Below are positions 15,892 through 24,093 of a DNA stretch of 33,848 nucleotides, in pieces. A program made the translations under genes and the position numbers. Each line of letters starts with the position of its first letter. The first letter of the stretch is position 1. Source of the stretch: Bacteroidales bacterium (GTDB lineage Bacteria; Bacteroidota; Bacteroidia; Bacteroidales; UBA932); assembly GCA_012798805.1 (NCBI GenBank), contig JAAZMM010000038.1, positions 1 through 33,848 of the forward strand, given 5' to 3'. The notes beneath the pieces are model-generated. The model ran no database searches. It saw only the letters and a program-made list of their open reading frames with translations, and had not been told where the DNA came from.

Positions 15892-17271
15892 CTACCTCGC
15901 TTTCTCCAGCTCAATGGTGAAGTGTCTCATAATCGGTAGCTCCCTGGTGATGACGTAGCCGCGGGTGATGCTATTTCTACGGTCATAGACATTTTTGAGA
16001 GCTGCTGCAATATAATCCATATGGTTGTTGGTATAGACACGGCGGGGGATGGCCAGACGGAGCAATTCGAGAGCGGGATAGCGATTTTCTTTGGTCACGG
16101 GGTCGCGGTCTGCGAGAAGTGCACCGATCTCAACGCTACGGATTCCTGCTTCAATGTAGAGTTCAATACCGAGTGTCTGGGCTATAAACTCCTCTTTGGG
16201 AACCTTTGTGAGTATTTTTTTGGCATCCACAAAAATGGCATGTCCACCTGCGGGCCTTTGGTAGGGAATACCATATTCGTCCAGTTTTTTACCCAGATAC
16301 TCCACCTGTTTGATACGTGTCTCAAGATAATCAAACTCGGTACCTTCGCGTAAGCCCTGTGCAAGGGCATTCATATCTCTGCCGGCCTGTCCGCCATATG
16401 TGAGATAACCTTCGTTCATAATGCAGTACATATGACATTTCTGCATATCCTCCTCATTCCTGAAGGCCACAAAACCGCCTATATTGACAATAGCATCCTT
16501 TTTTGATGACATCGTCATCATATCGGCATATGAAAACATTTCACGGGTAATCTCTCTGATCTCCTTATCCTGATAACCCTCTTCGCGGGTCTTAATGAAA
16601 TAGGCATTTTCCGCAAAACGAGCCGAGTCTATAAGCAATTTTACACCATATTTCTTCGCCAGAGCAGCTACTCCCTTAATATTTGCCATAGATACAGGCT
16701 GTCCTCCGGCAGTGTTGTTGGTCGCTGTCAGCACAATAGCAGGTATTTTTTCCACAGGATTGCTCTTCAAGACATCCTCGAGCTTTTCAAGATCTATATT
16801 TCCCTTGAAGGGAATCTCCAATTCCGTATCCTTGGCTTCATCAATCGTACAATCAATGGCGTGGGCCTTGCGAAATTCGATATGACCTTTCGTGGTATCA
16901 AAGTGGGAGTTGCCCGGAAGGATGTCGCCCTCGTTGATAATCGCCGAGAAAAGCACGTTTTCAGCCGCTCTGCCTTGATGTGTGGGGATGAAGTAGCGGA
17001 ACCCCGTCACCTCCTCGATCGACTCTTTAAGGGCATAATATGACCTGGAACCGGCATAACTTTCGTCGCCCTCCATGATGGCTGCCCACTGCTTGTCACT
17101 CATGGCTCCGGTACCGGAGTCGGTCAGAAGATCGATGAATACATAATCGCTCTTGAGATTGAAGAGATTGTATTTGGCCTCGGCAATCCATTTTTCTCTC
17201 TCGGCACGTGTGCTACGCTTAAGACTTTCAACTGTCTTTATCTTGTAAGATTCTGCAAAAGGTAAATCCAT
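15892..17271 (-). CDS. tnaA: Tryptophanase (tryptophan indole-lyase)
   Basis: Pyridoxal-phosphate beta-eliminating lyase of 459 residues, splitting tryptophan into indole, pyruvate and ammonia in the cytosol. Family motifs: FIDLLTDSGTGAMSDKQW, GSRSYYAL, PTHQGRAAENVLF, DSARFAENAYF and the PLP-lysine region MTMSSKKDAIVNIGGF. Tryptophanase is chosen over the related tyrosine phenol-lyase because HFDTTKGH has Asp where tyrosine phenol-lyase has Thr, and SVEIGALL has Ile where the latter has the tyrosine-binding Arg. An ATG six codons upstream (17289) is in frame, but MDLPFAESYKIKTVE aligns with known starts. No leader peptide with Trp and no tryptophan permease is adjacent, so E. coli-type attenuation is not evident. 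Indole production is expected. Confidence 0.93.
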   Translation of the reverse strand: MDLPFAESYKIKTVESLKRSTRAEREKWIAEAKYNLFNLKSDYVFIDLLTDSGTGAMSDKQWAAIMEGDESYAGSRSYYALKESIEEVTGFRYFIPTHQGRAAENVLFSAIINEGDILPGNSHFDTTKGHIEFRKAHAIDCTIDEAKDTELEIPFKGNIDLEKLEDVLKSNPVEKIPAIVLTATNNTAGGQPVSMANIKGVAALAKKYGVKLLIDSARFAENAYFIKTREEGYQDKEIREITREMFSYADMMTMSSKKDAIVNIGGFVAFRNEEDMQKCHMYCIMNEGYLTYGGQAGRDMNALAQGLREGTEFDYLETRIKQVEYLGKKLDEYGIPYQRPAGGHAIFVDAKKILTKVPKEEFIAQTLGIELYIEAGIRSVEIGALLADRDPVTKENRYPALELLRLAIPRRVYTNNHMDYIAAALKNVYDRRNSITRGYVITRELPIMRHFTIELEKAR

Positions 17272-17299
17272 AATTATAATTTTTAACATTTAACGGCTA

Positions 17300-17307
17300 C
17301 AAAGTTA
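17300..17307 (-). promoter_or_regulatory. Bacteroidetes -7 box (TAACTTTG) of tnaA
   Basis: Minus-strand TAACTTTG ends 28 bases before the chosen tnaA start at 17271. The expected -33 position falls within the secDF terminator hairpin (17312-17344), so secDF termination and tnaA initiation share DNA. An exact TTTG is not at the right distance. Confidence 0.5.
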
Positions 17308-17311
17308 CAAA

Positions 17312-17344
17312 AAATAAGAGCAAACCGAAGATTTGCTCTTATTT
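17312..17344 (-). terminator. Terminator of secDF
   Basis: A 13-base-pair stem, AAATAAGAGCAAA (17312-17324) with TTTGCTCTTATTT (17332-17344), with a 7-base loop, lies 26 bases after the secDF stop. On the minus strand it is followed by a T tract. Confidence 0.85.
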
Positions 17345-17370
17345 GAAATTAAAATTATTCTTTTGGGAAA

Positions 17371-20300
17371 TTATTTCTTCTTCGCAGTTTTTTCTTCAAG
17401 TTTCTTATCCTTGCGAACATTAAGATCATACATAACCGGAGTTCCTACAAAGATAGAAGAGTAAGTACCTACCGCAACACCGAGTGCAAGTGCAACCGAG
17501 AAACCGCGGATGCTCTCACCACCGAAAATAGCGATTGCTATAAGCACGATCAAAGTAGTAAGGGCAGTGTTTATTGTCCTCGAGAGCGTACTATTCAGAG
17601 CCTCATTGACATTCTGACGGAGGGGACGAGTAGGATAGAGACCTCTGTACTCACGAATACGGTCGAAGATCACCACGTTGTCATTGATGGAGTAACCGAT
17701 GATAGTCAGCACCGCTGCAATAAATTGCTGGTCAACGTCAAGAGTAAAAGGAAGTATTCCCGTAAAGATTGAGAAGAATCCCACCACTATAATGGTGTTG
17801 TGAATAAGTGAAACCACACCACCAAAACCCCAGGTCCAGTTGCGGAATCTGATCGCTATATAGCCAAAAATGGCAATCAGAGAAAGGATGACTGCGATAA
17901 TGGCATCTCTTTGCATTTCACTTGCAACTGATGCGTCCACACGGTCCGAACTGATGATACCGTTAGGATTGTCAAGAGTGGATGTAAAGTGGTCGAGAGT
18001 GAGTGGCGTAGCATAGAAGTCCTTGAGAGCCTCATAGAGCTTGGCCTCCACCTCTTTGTCAACCTCCTGAGACTGATCACTCACTTTATATTTGGTGGTA
18101 ATCCTCATTTGGCTGGCGCCTCCGAATTGTTTTACCTCTGCAGCTTCGCCAAATTCCTCCATTGTAGCCGCACGTACATCTTCAGGAGTTACCGGAGCAT
18201 CAAATCTTACCACATAAGTACGTCCTCCGCTGAAATCCACACCATAAGTAAAGCCCTTGGTAAAGAAGGATATGAAACAGATCAAACATACGGCACCGGA
18301 AATGATGTAAGCCCACTTTCTCATACCGAGGAAGTTGATCTTCGTATCCTTTAGGAAATTCCTGGTTGCAGGGGAGTCGAAAGAAATATCTTTGTTTTTC
18401 TTGAGTCTTGCCTCCATGCAGAGACGGGAGATGAAAATGGAAGTCAATACGGAGGTGATGATACCGATGATCAATACTGCCGCAAAGCCCTTCACAGCAC
18501 CGGAGCCGAAGATATAGAGGATAATACCTGTGATGATGGTAGTCAACTGACCGTCAATGATGGCCGAGTAAGCATTTTTATAACCATCAGCGATAGCCAG
18601 ACGGAGTGCCTTACCTGCTCTGAGCTCCTCTTTCACGCGCTCGTAGATAATAACGTTGGCATCGACCGCCATACCCATCGTCAACACCAGACCGGCAATA
18701 CCGGGCAATGTCAACACGGCACCAAATGATACGAGGGCACCAAAAAGGAAGAGCACGTTACAAAGCAATGCGATATCCGCATAGATACCGGCCCTCCTGT
18801 AGAAGAGTGCCATATAGAGTAGCACGAGGAGGAATGCGATCGCAAATGAGATCATACCCGATTTAATGGAAGTGCTACCAAGTGAAGGACCTACAACCTG
18901 CTCTTGAACTATGCGGGCAGGAGTTGAGAGTTTTCCTGACTTGAGCACAGTAGCAAGGTCATCAGCCTCGGCCTGAGTAAACCTACCTGTAATCTGGGAA
19001 TTACCTCCGGAAATCTTGTTCTGTACATTAGGATATGAATAGACCGAACCATCCATTACGATGGCAATCTGTCTGCCGATGTTTTGCTCAGTAATTACCT
19101 CCCATCTGGCGGCACCTGCGCTATTCATCGTCATGCTCACCTCAGCAGCAGCGGTCATCTGATTGTAGTTTACTCTTGCAGATGTAATAACCGAACCATC
19201 GAGAACCGCACCCTTACCGGCAATATCCTTGAGAGCCACAAGTTCGTAGTATGTGTCGGGGTCAACTCCCGGTCCGCTGAATGCCTTGAAACTCCAGGCG
19301 GGAACAAAGTCGTTGGGAAACTCGATGTAGGTATCGCGAAGCCATGCATTGATGGCTGCAGTATCGCGATAGTGTGCAAGACCCAAACAAGCAGTATTGC
19401 CGCCGAAGGGCTGAAGTTTGGCAAATAGAGGATTTGCTTTCTCCATTTCGGAGGTGGGAGTGCTGATCTCTCCCGTAGCTGCTGCCAGTTCCTCTTCAAT
19501 GCTCTTGAGCTCGCTGTCCACACTCTCTTCTGCTTCTGCGGGCTCTGTTTCTGCCATTTGAGCTGCCTCAGCCTCAGCTGCTTCATTGCGCTCACGGATC
19601 TCATTGTTGAGCTCCACGAGGAATGGCTGGATCTCCTGATAAGTATAGGTCTGCCAAAATTCGAGAGATGCAGTACCCTGGAGGAGTTTTCTTACGCGCT
19701 CAGGCTCTTTTACACCGGGAAGTTCTACGAGAATTCGACCGGTACGGGCAATCTTCTGAATATTGGGCTGTGCTACGCCAAACTGGTTTATACGCCTCTC
19801 TACAACGGTGTAAGAATTGTTGATCACGGCGTCAGCCTCTTGCTGAAGAAGAGAGATAACCTCATCGTTGGTAGCTCTGGATTTATTTCTGATATCACCG
19901 CTGAGCTTATCCAGGTCAATATCAAATGACATTCTCTGGTTGGGAGCAATTTCATTCCACGCCTCTGCAAAAAGAGAGATGAAGTCTGTGTGGGTGGTAG
20001 CCGCTCTGCTCCTTGCAAGAGCCATTACCTGTTCAAACTCCGGAGTAGTCTTTTCGCGTGCGCAAGAACGTACCAGCTCTGCCATATCTAGCTGAAGCAT
20101 CACGTTCATACCACCCCTGAGGTCAAGACCGAGGTTGAGTTCTTTCTCTTTGACATCCTTGAAGGTATAACCGAAGTAAACCTTTTTGTTGGCTATGGAG
20201 TCAAGATATGTTTTCCTGGCCTCTGTTCTTATTCCGTCAAGATAAAATGCTTTGTCCAGATCTGAGATTTCACTGAACGAAGGCTTGGACTGCTCTGCAA

Positions 20301-20430
20301 GAACTACTTCTTCAGCATACTTGGAAGCTTTGTTCTCATGGATGTATGTAACCGCTGTAAATGACAGCTGGAAAATACAGGCCAGTCCGATCAAAATTGC
20401 CACAAATGTGATGGCGCCTTTACTTTGCAT
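17371..20430 (-). CDS. secDF: Protein translocase subunit SecDF (fused)
   Basis: Inner-membrane, proton-driven component that pulls exported proteins out of SecYEG. The 1019 residues combine SecD and SecF, as is usual in Bacteroidetes. A membrane segment at 8-29 is followed by LNLGLDLRGGM (about 98-108, SecD motif). The periplasmic P1 region has YTVVERRINQFGVAQPNIQ, with an acidic Ala/Glu-rich insert at about 279-333. SecD transmembrane motifs include MGMAVDANVIIYERVKEE. The SecF half begins near residue 680 and has YGVDFSGGRTYVV and GYSINDNVVIFDRIRE. The C-terminus is strongly basic. It is monocistronic, with a -7 box at 20480-20487 and a strong terminator downstream. Confidence 0.97.
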   Translation of the reverse strand: MQSKGAITFVAILIGLACIFQLSFTAVTYIHENKASKYAEEVVLAEQSKPSFSEISDLDKAFYLDGIRTEARKTYLDSIANKKVYFGYTFKDVKEKELNLGLDLRGGMNVMLQLDMAELVRSCAREKTTPEFEQVMALARSRAATTHTDFISLFAEAWNEIAPNQRMSFDIDLDKLSGDIRNKSRATNDEVISLLQQEADAVINNSYTVVERRINQFGVAQPNIQKIARTGRILVELPGVKEPERVRKLLQGTASLEFWQTYTYQEIQPFLVELNNEIRERNEAAEAEAAQMAETEPAEAEESVDSELKSIEEELAAATGEISTPTSEMEKANPLFAKLQPFGGNTACLGLAHYRDTAAINAWLRDTYIEFPNDFVPAWSFKAFSGPGVDPDTYYELVALKDIAGKGAVLDGSVITSARVNYNQMTAAAEVSMTMNSAGAARWEVITEQNIGRQIAIVMDGSVYSYPNVQNKISGGNSQITGRFTQAEADDLATVLKSGKLSTPARIVQEQVVGPSLGSTSIKSGMISFAIAFLLVLLYMALFYRRAGIYADIALLCNVLFLFGALVSFGAVLTLPGIAGLVLTMGMAVDANVIIYERVKEELRAGKALRLAIADGYKNAYSAIIDGQLTTIITGIILYIFGSGAVKGFAAVLIIGIITSVLTSIFISRLCMEARLKKNKDISFDSPATRNFLKDTKINFLGMRKWAYIISGAVCLICFISFFTKGFTYGVDFSGGRTYVVRFDAPVTPEDVRAATMEEFGEAAEVKQFGGASQMRITTKYKVSDQSQEVDKEVEAKLYEALKDFYATPLTLDHFTSTLDNPNGIISSDRVDASVASEMQRDAIIAVILSLIAIFGYIAIRFRNWTWGFGGVVSLIHNTIIVVGFFSIFTGILPFTLDVDQQFIAAVLTIIGYSINDNVVIFDRIREYRGLYPTRPLRQNVNEALNSTLSRTINTALTTLIVLIAIAIFGGESIRGFSVALALGVAVGTYSSIFVGTPVMYDLNVRKDKKLEEKTAKKK

Positions 20431-20479
20431 ACTTTTATATTTTTAAATTACTTATTCTCTTAAATCCGAAAATAGAGGG

Positions 20480-20487
20480 CAAAGTTA
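20480..20487 (-). promoter_or_regulatory. Bacteroidetes -7 box (TAACTTTG) of secDF
   Basis: Minus-strand TAACTTTG lies 49 bases before the secDF start. A TTTA (plus 20506-20509) sits 18 bases upstream as a weak -33. The box is back to back with that of the divergent PD40 gene (20518-20525). Confidence 0.5.
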
Positions 20488-20517
20488 CGATTATTTTTTA
20501 ATGTATAAAGTATTTCC

Positions 20518-20525
20518 TATTTTTG
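20518..20525 (+). promoter_or_regulatory. Bacteroidetes -7 box (TATTTTTG) of the PD40-NfeD-FloA operon
   Basis: TATTTTTG matches TAnnTTTG, with TTTT 19 bases upstream (20495-20498) as an imperfect -33. It ends 22 bases before the ATG at 20548 and argues against the in-frame TTG at 20527, which would lie at or before the transcription start. Confidence 0.5.
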
Positions 20526-20547
20526 TTTGGTTTTTTTGGCAGTAATT

Positions 20548-22413
20548 ATGAGATGCAAGTGCATATACAAGGCTTTTTTTCTGATTTTGATGCTTTTTGC
20601 ATCATCAACCCTTATGGGTCAGGATTATAGCATAGAAATAAATCGCGCACAAGCATTACACGAAACCTACGATTTTGATGGTGCGCTGAAGATATGGCAC
20701 TCATTACTCGAAAGTACCGGAGATTCTCTGCAACGGATAGATCTGCTCGAAAGGATTGTTCGCAGTGAGAACGGACGCAATATGCTCAAGTATGCTACGG
20801 AACCGAGGGTTCTATCGACTTTTACCGTACCGCGGGATGATTTTTTTCTATGGTATTCACATCTTGAAAAGAATTCCTGGCTCCCAATTCCAAATGCATT
20901 CGTTCCACATGTCACCACTCCCCATAAATATTATACCTCCATTTATTTTCCCGAAGGGACAAACAACATAGTATTCTCATCACAAGATGAGAGCGGCTCG
21001 TGGAATCTCTACTCTTCCGCCTGCTCCGGCGACACCCTCTGGAGCTACCCCGAGCTAATCAACGAAAATCTGACATCTCCCGAAGATGATATATTTCCCA
21101 TCCTAAGCCCTAACGGCAGGGAGCTCTACTTCTCCTCCCGGGGCCTCTTCGGAATGGGCGGATATGACCTCTTCGTCAGCAGATGGGATGATGAAATCAA
21201 CGACTGGGGAGTGCCGGAGAACCTCGGATTTCCCTACTCTTCTCCTTTCGACGATTTCCTGTTCTGCAACACTCCTGACGGCAATTTTTCCCTTTTTGCC
21301 TCCAACAGGAGCTGCCACAAAGACAGCTTGACCATCTATGTGCTCGAATTTGAGAACATGCCGGTCAAAAAACCAATCATCTCTCTGGAGCAGGCACGAA
21401 CCATAGCGGCGCTAATCCCTTTGGAAAAGCCCTCACTCACACAGGAAGAGAGCAATGAGCCCCCGGTCGTATCGGCAGCCGATTCTCTCTTTTTAAACTA
21501 TACCTCTCTACTGACCACCATGCGCGGATTACAGGACTCATTGGCTATCCTCGGCAAGGATATGGAGATGATGAGGGAGCTCTACACCTCCACCGAAAAT
21601 GAGCAGGAACTCCAGACACTTTCGAGATTGCTGATAGAGACCGAACATCGCTCCATAATACTGCAATCTGAGATAAATAGCGCTTCAAGTGCCCTTCAGC
21701 AGATGGAGATGAATTTTCTGATGGAGGGTATCATCATTAATCTTGAGGATATTTCGGAAAAAAAGCCGGAAACCTCTTCCCTCGAACTTAAAGAGTACGC
21801 CTTCGTTAAACAGAATCTCTCAAAGCCCTTTGATATACCTATTGAGATGCCTAAGGAGAAATTTGACTACTCATTCCGGATCCTCGATACGGCAGTGATC
21901 GCAGAGCCTGTCAAAACACCTGGTATCTCCTATTCTATTCAGCTCTATGTCACCTCTCACAAAGCTCAGTTGCGCCAACTCAAAGGATTGAGCCCCGTCT
22001 TCGAACAGCGGCAAACCTCCGGCAAATATCTCTATACTGCCGGTATTTTCCGCACCTACAAAGAAGCTCTCTCACAGATCAACATAGTAAAGAAAAGAGG
22101 ATTCCCTTCGGCATTCCTCGTAGCATACCGTGACGGTAAAAGCATCTCCGTCAATGAGGCCCGCAAAGCGGAAAAGTCACCTGCTCCCGGGCCAAAATAT
22201 CGTGTCGTTTTGGAGAATTTTGCAGACGGCATCCCTGATGCCATAATGGCCATCATCAGGGACAACACTTCAAAAGAGATAATAAGAAGCACTTCCGAAG
22301 GGAGGGTGCTTTACATCATAGCCCCTTTTGATGCGAAAGAAGAGGCGGAGGCATTTGCTGAAATCCTCAAAGGCAATGGTGTGGAGGGAATAATAACAGA
22401 ACCAATTAAATAA
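20548..22413 (+). CDS. Exported PD40-repeat protein with coiled coil and two SPOR-like repeats
   Basis: A 621-residue protein with no name I recognise. Residues 1-24 are a signal peptide (cleavage near LMG-QDY). Residues about 30-90 look TPR-like (ALHETYDFDGALKIWHSLL). Residues about 130-265 hold PD40/WD40-like blades: NNIVFSSQDESGSWNLYSS, FPILSPNGRELYFSSRG and YDLFVSRWDDE. Residues about 320-390 are a predicted coiled coil. Residues about 460-530 (ISYSIQLYVTSHK, then KYLYTAGIFRTYKEAL) have the strand-helix pattern of a SPOR domain, and about 550-621 (YRVVLENFADGIPD, then VLYIIAPFDAKEEAEAF) appears to be a second copy. SPOR domains bind denuded peptidoglycan, so an envelope-linked role is likely. 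NfeD follows after 10 bases. ATG 20548 is preferred to the TTG at 20527. Confidence 0.72.
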   Translation: MRCKCIYKAFFLILMLFASSTLMGQDYSIEINRAQALHETYDFDGALKIWHSLLESTGDSLQRIDLLERIVRSENGRNMLKYATEPRVLSTFTVPRDDFFLWYSHLEKNSWLPIPNAFVPHVTTPHKYYTSIYFPEGTNNIVFSSQDESGSWNLYSSACSGDTLWSYPELINENLTSPEDDIFPILSPNGRELYFSSRGLFGMGGYDLFVSRWDDEINDWGVPENLGFPYSSPFDDFLFCNTPDGNFSLFASNRSCHKDSLTIYVLEFENMPVKKPIISLEQARTIAALIPLEKPSLTQEESNEPPVVSAADSLFLNYTSLLTTMRGLQDSLAILGKDMEMMRELYTSTENEQELQTLSRLLIETEHRSIILQSEINSASSALQQMEMNFLMEGIIINLEDISEKKPETSSLELKEYAFVKQNLSKPFDIPIEMPKEKFDYSFRILDTAVIAEPVKTPGISYSIQLYVTSHKAQLRQLKGLSPVFEQRQTSGKYLYTAGIFRTYKEALSQINIVKKRGFPSAFLVAYRDGKSISVNEARKAEKSPAPGPKYRVVLENFADGIPDAIMAIIRDNTSKEIIRSTSEGRVLYIIAPFDAKEEAEAFAEILKGNGVEGIITEPIK

Positions 22414-22423
22414 CCAACATATT

Positions 22424-22894
22424 ATGGGTACCGGACTTATTATAATGCTAATCGTATTGGGAATAATCCTGATACTTGTGGAAATACTTCTAATACCAGG
22501 ATTCGCCGTCACAGGCATACTCGGAGTCGGGTCCCTGGTGCTTGCCTGCTATTTCGGATTTACCTATCTGGGCACACGGGCGGGTGTTATCATCATTGTG
22601 GGTGAGGTTATACTCCTCTCTGTATTGCTCTACTATGCACTTCGCGCCAAGACCTGGAAAAAACTCTCTCTCCACACCAATATCGACGCTAAAGTGGATG
22701 AACAGCCCGAAACCAAGGGTCTTGTGAAGGGTATGGAGGGTTTTACAACCACCCGCCTCAACCCCATGGGAAGGGCAAAAATCGGGGGATTTGACCTTGA
22801 GGTGCGTTCAATTGACGGACTTATCGACGAACGCACGGAGATTGTCATTGACTCCATTGAAGATGAAAAAATATTTGTGAAACTAAAAAAATAA
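22424..22894 (+). CDS. Short NfeD-family membrane protein
   Basis: A 156-residue NfeD protein without the ClpP-like protease half found in long forms. About four hydrophobic stretches (MGTGLIIMLIVLGIILILVE, then LLIPGFAVTGILGVGSLVLA, YLGTRAGVIIIVGEVILLSVLLYY) precede a C-terminal OB-fold of about 75 residues: GMEGFTTTRLNPMGRAKIGGFDLEVRS with IDERTEIVIDSIEDEKIFVKLKK. This G-x-A-xTxLxPxGxxxxxG pattern is diagnostic. Short NfeD proteins partner with flotillin-like proteins in membrane microdomains; the floA homologue begins 20 bases downstream, which fits. Confidence 0.93.
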   Translation: MGTGLIIMLIVLGIILILVEILLIPGFAVTGILGVGSLVLACYFGFTYLGTRAGVIIIVGEVILLSVLLYYALRAKTWKKLSLHTNIDAKVDEQPETKGLVKGMEGFTTTRLNPMGRAKIGGFDLEVRSIDGLIDERTEIVIDSIEDEKIFVKLKK

Positions 22895-22914
22895 TAATCT
22901 AAAATCAATCCTTT

Positions 22915-23904
22915 ATGAGTGGAATTATATCAGTTTTAATGAGTGGAGTAACATCCGTTTTTATTTGGATAGGGATCGGCATAGTCGGACTCATCGTCCT
23001 GTTGTGGTTTTTCCCCATCACAATGTGGTTCCAGGCACTTATTTCAGGTGTCAGAATCTCCCTCCTTCAACTTATTCTCATGCGTTGGAGAAAAGTTCCT
23101 CCCGGGACTATAGTCATGGCGATGATTACCGGTACAAAAGCGGGCCTTACGCTCAATGCCAATGAACTTGAGGCTCACTATCTGGCCAAAGGTAATGTGC
23201 CGAAGGTGGTTAATGCATTGATTTCCGCCGATAAGGCCAATATCGCCCTCAACTTCAAAATGGCAGCAGCCATTGACCTGGCGGGTCGTGACGTTTTTGA
23301 GGCGGTACAAATGTCGGTTAATCCCAAAGTAATCAATACTCCTCCCGTTACGGCGGTTGCCAAAGATGGTATCCAGCTTATTGTAAAGGCTCGTGTGACT
23401 GTGCGTGCCAACATTAAACAGTTGGTGGGAGGTGCAGGAGAAGAGACCGTGCTCGCACGTGTAGGTGAGGGTATTGTATCGAGTATCGGTTCGTCCGAAT
23501 CTCACAAAGAGGTACTTGAGAATCCCGACTCCATCTCCAAAGTGGTACTCAACAAGGGTCTGGATGCCGGTACTGCGTTTGAAATCCTCTCTATCGATAT
23601 AGCCGATATCGATATCGGAAAGAATATCGGAGCCGTATTGAAGATTGACCAGGCAAATGCCGACAAGAATATCGCTCAGGCCCGCGCCGAAGAGAAACGC
23701 GCAATGGCTGTAGCCGTGGAGCAGGAAATGAAGGCAAAAGCACAGGAAGCACGTGCAAAAGTTATCGAGGCTGAGGCACAGGTTCCTCTTGCAATAGCAG
23801 AAGCATTCCGCAGCGGCAACCTCGGCATTATGGATTACTATAAATTCAGAAATATCCAGGCCGACACCGATATGCGCGAAAGCATCTCCAAAAGCACAAA
23901 ATAA
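22915..23904 (+). CDS. floA: Flotillin-like protein FloA
   Basis: Scaffold protein of lipid-raft-like membrane microdomains, of 329 residues, close to Bacillus FloA (YqfA) in length. The N-terminal hydrophobic region (about residues 5-50) inserts as a hairpin into the membrane. A SPFH/band-7-like domain follows (about 70-235) with [46 protein letters not shown] and [22 protein letters not shown]. An Ala/Glu-rich oligomerisation helix follows ([38 protein letters not shown], about 260-300). The C-terminus is [21 protein letters not shown]. It is the third gene of an operon with the PD40/SPOR-like protein and NfeD. Few annotations need less doubt than this one. Confidence 0.96.
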   Translation: MSGIISVLMSGVTSVFIWIGIGIVGLIVLLWFFPITMWFQALISGVRISLLQLILMRWRKVPPGTIVMAMITGTKAGLTLNANELEAHYLAKGNVPKVVNALISADKANIALNFKMAAAIDLAGRDVFEAVQMSVNPKVINTPPVTAVAKDGIQLIVKARVTVRANIKQLVGGAGEETVLARVGEGIVSSIGSSESHKEVLENPDSISKVVLNKGLDAGTAFEILSIDIADIDIGKNIGAVLKIDQANADKNIAQARAEEKRAMAVAVEQEMKAKAQEARAKVIEAEAQVPLAIAEAFRSGNLGIMDYYKFRNIQADTDMRESISKSTK

Positions 23905-23928
23905 GCTTTGAAAATCAGCCTGAAGAAT

Positions 23929-23968
23929 AGGCCCTCGCTGTGAAACTGATCACAGCGAGGGCCTTATT
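23929..23968 (+). terminator. Terminator of the PD40-NfeD-FloA operon
   Basis: A 14-base-pair G/C-rich stem, AGGCCCTCGCTGTG (23929-23942) with CACAGCGAGGGCCT (23951-23964), has an 8-base loop and is followed by TATTTATCTT. It starts 24 bases after the floA stop. Confidence 0.88.
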
Positions 23969-24093
23969 TATCTTAATCTAAAGGTAATTTTTACGGATAT
24001 CCGTACTTTTACCCCGTAAGTATATTAAAAATATTTGAATAAAGTCTAGCGTATCTGTTTTTATTACTGTTTTTAGAGGTATTTTCAAAAAAG

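Noticed and set aside
15892-17271. Tyrosine phenol-lyase as product
   Set aside because: HFDTTKGH and SVEIGALL carry the tryptophanase residues at the positions that distinguish the two enzymes.
20527-20547. TTG start for the PD40 protein
   Set aside because: It is 2 bases after the -7 box; the ATG at 20548 begins a normal signal peptide.
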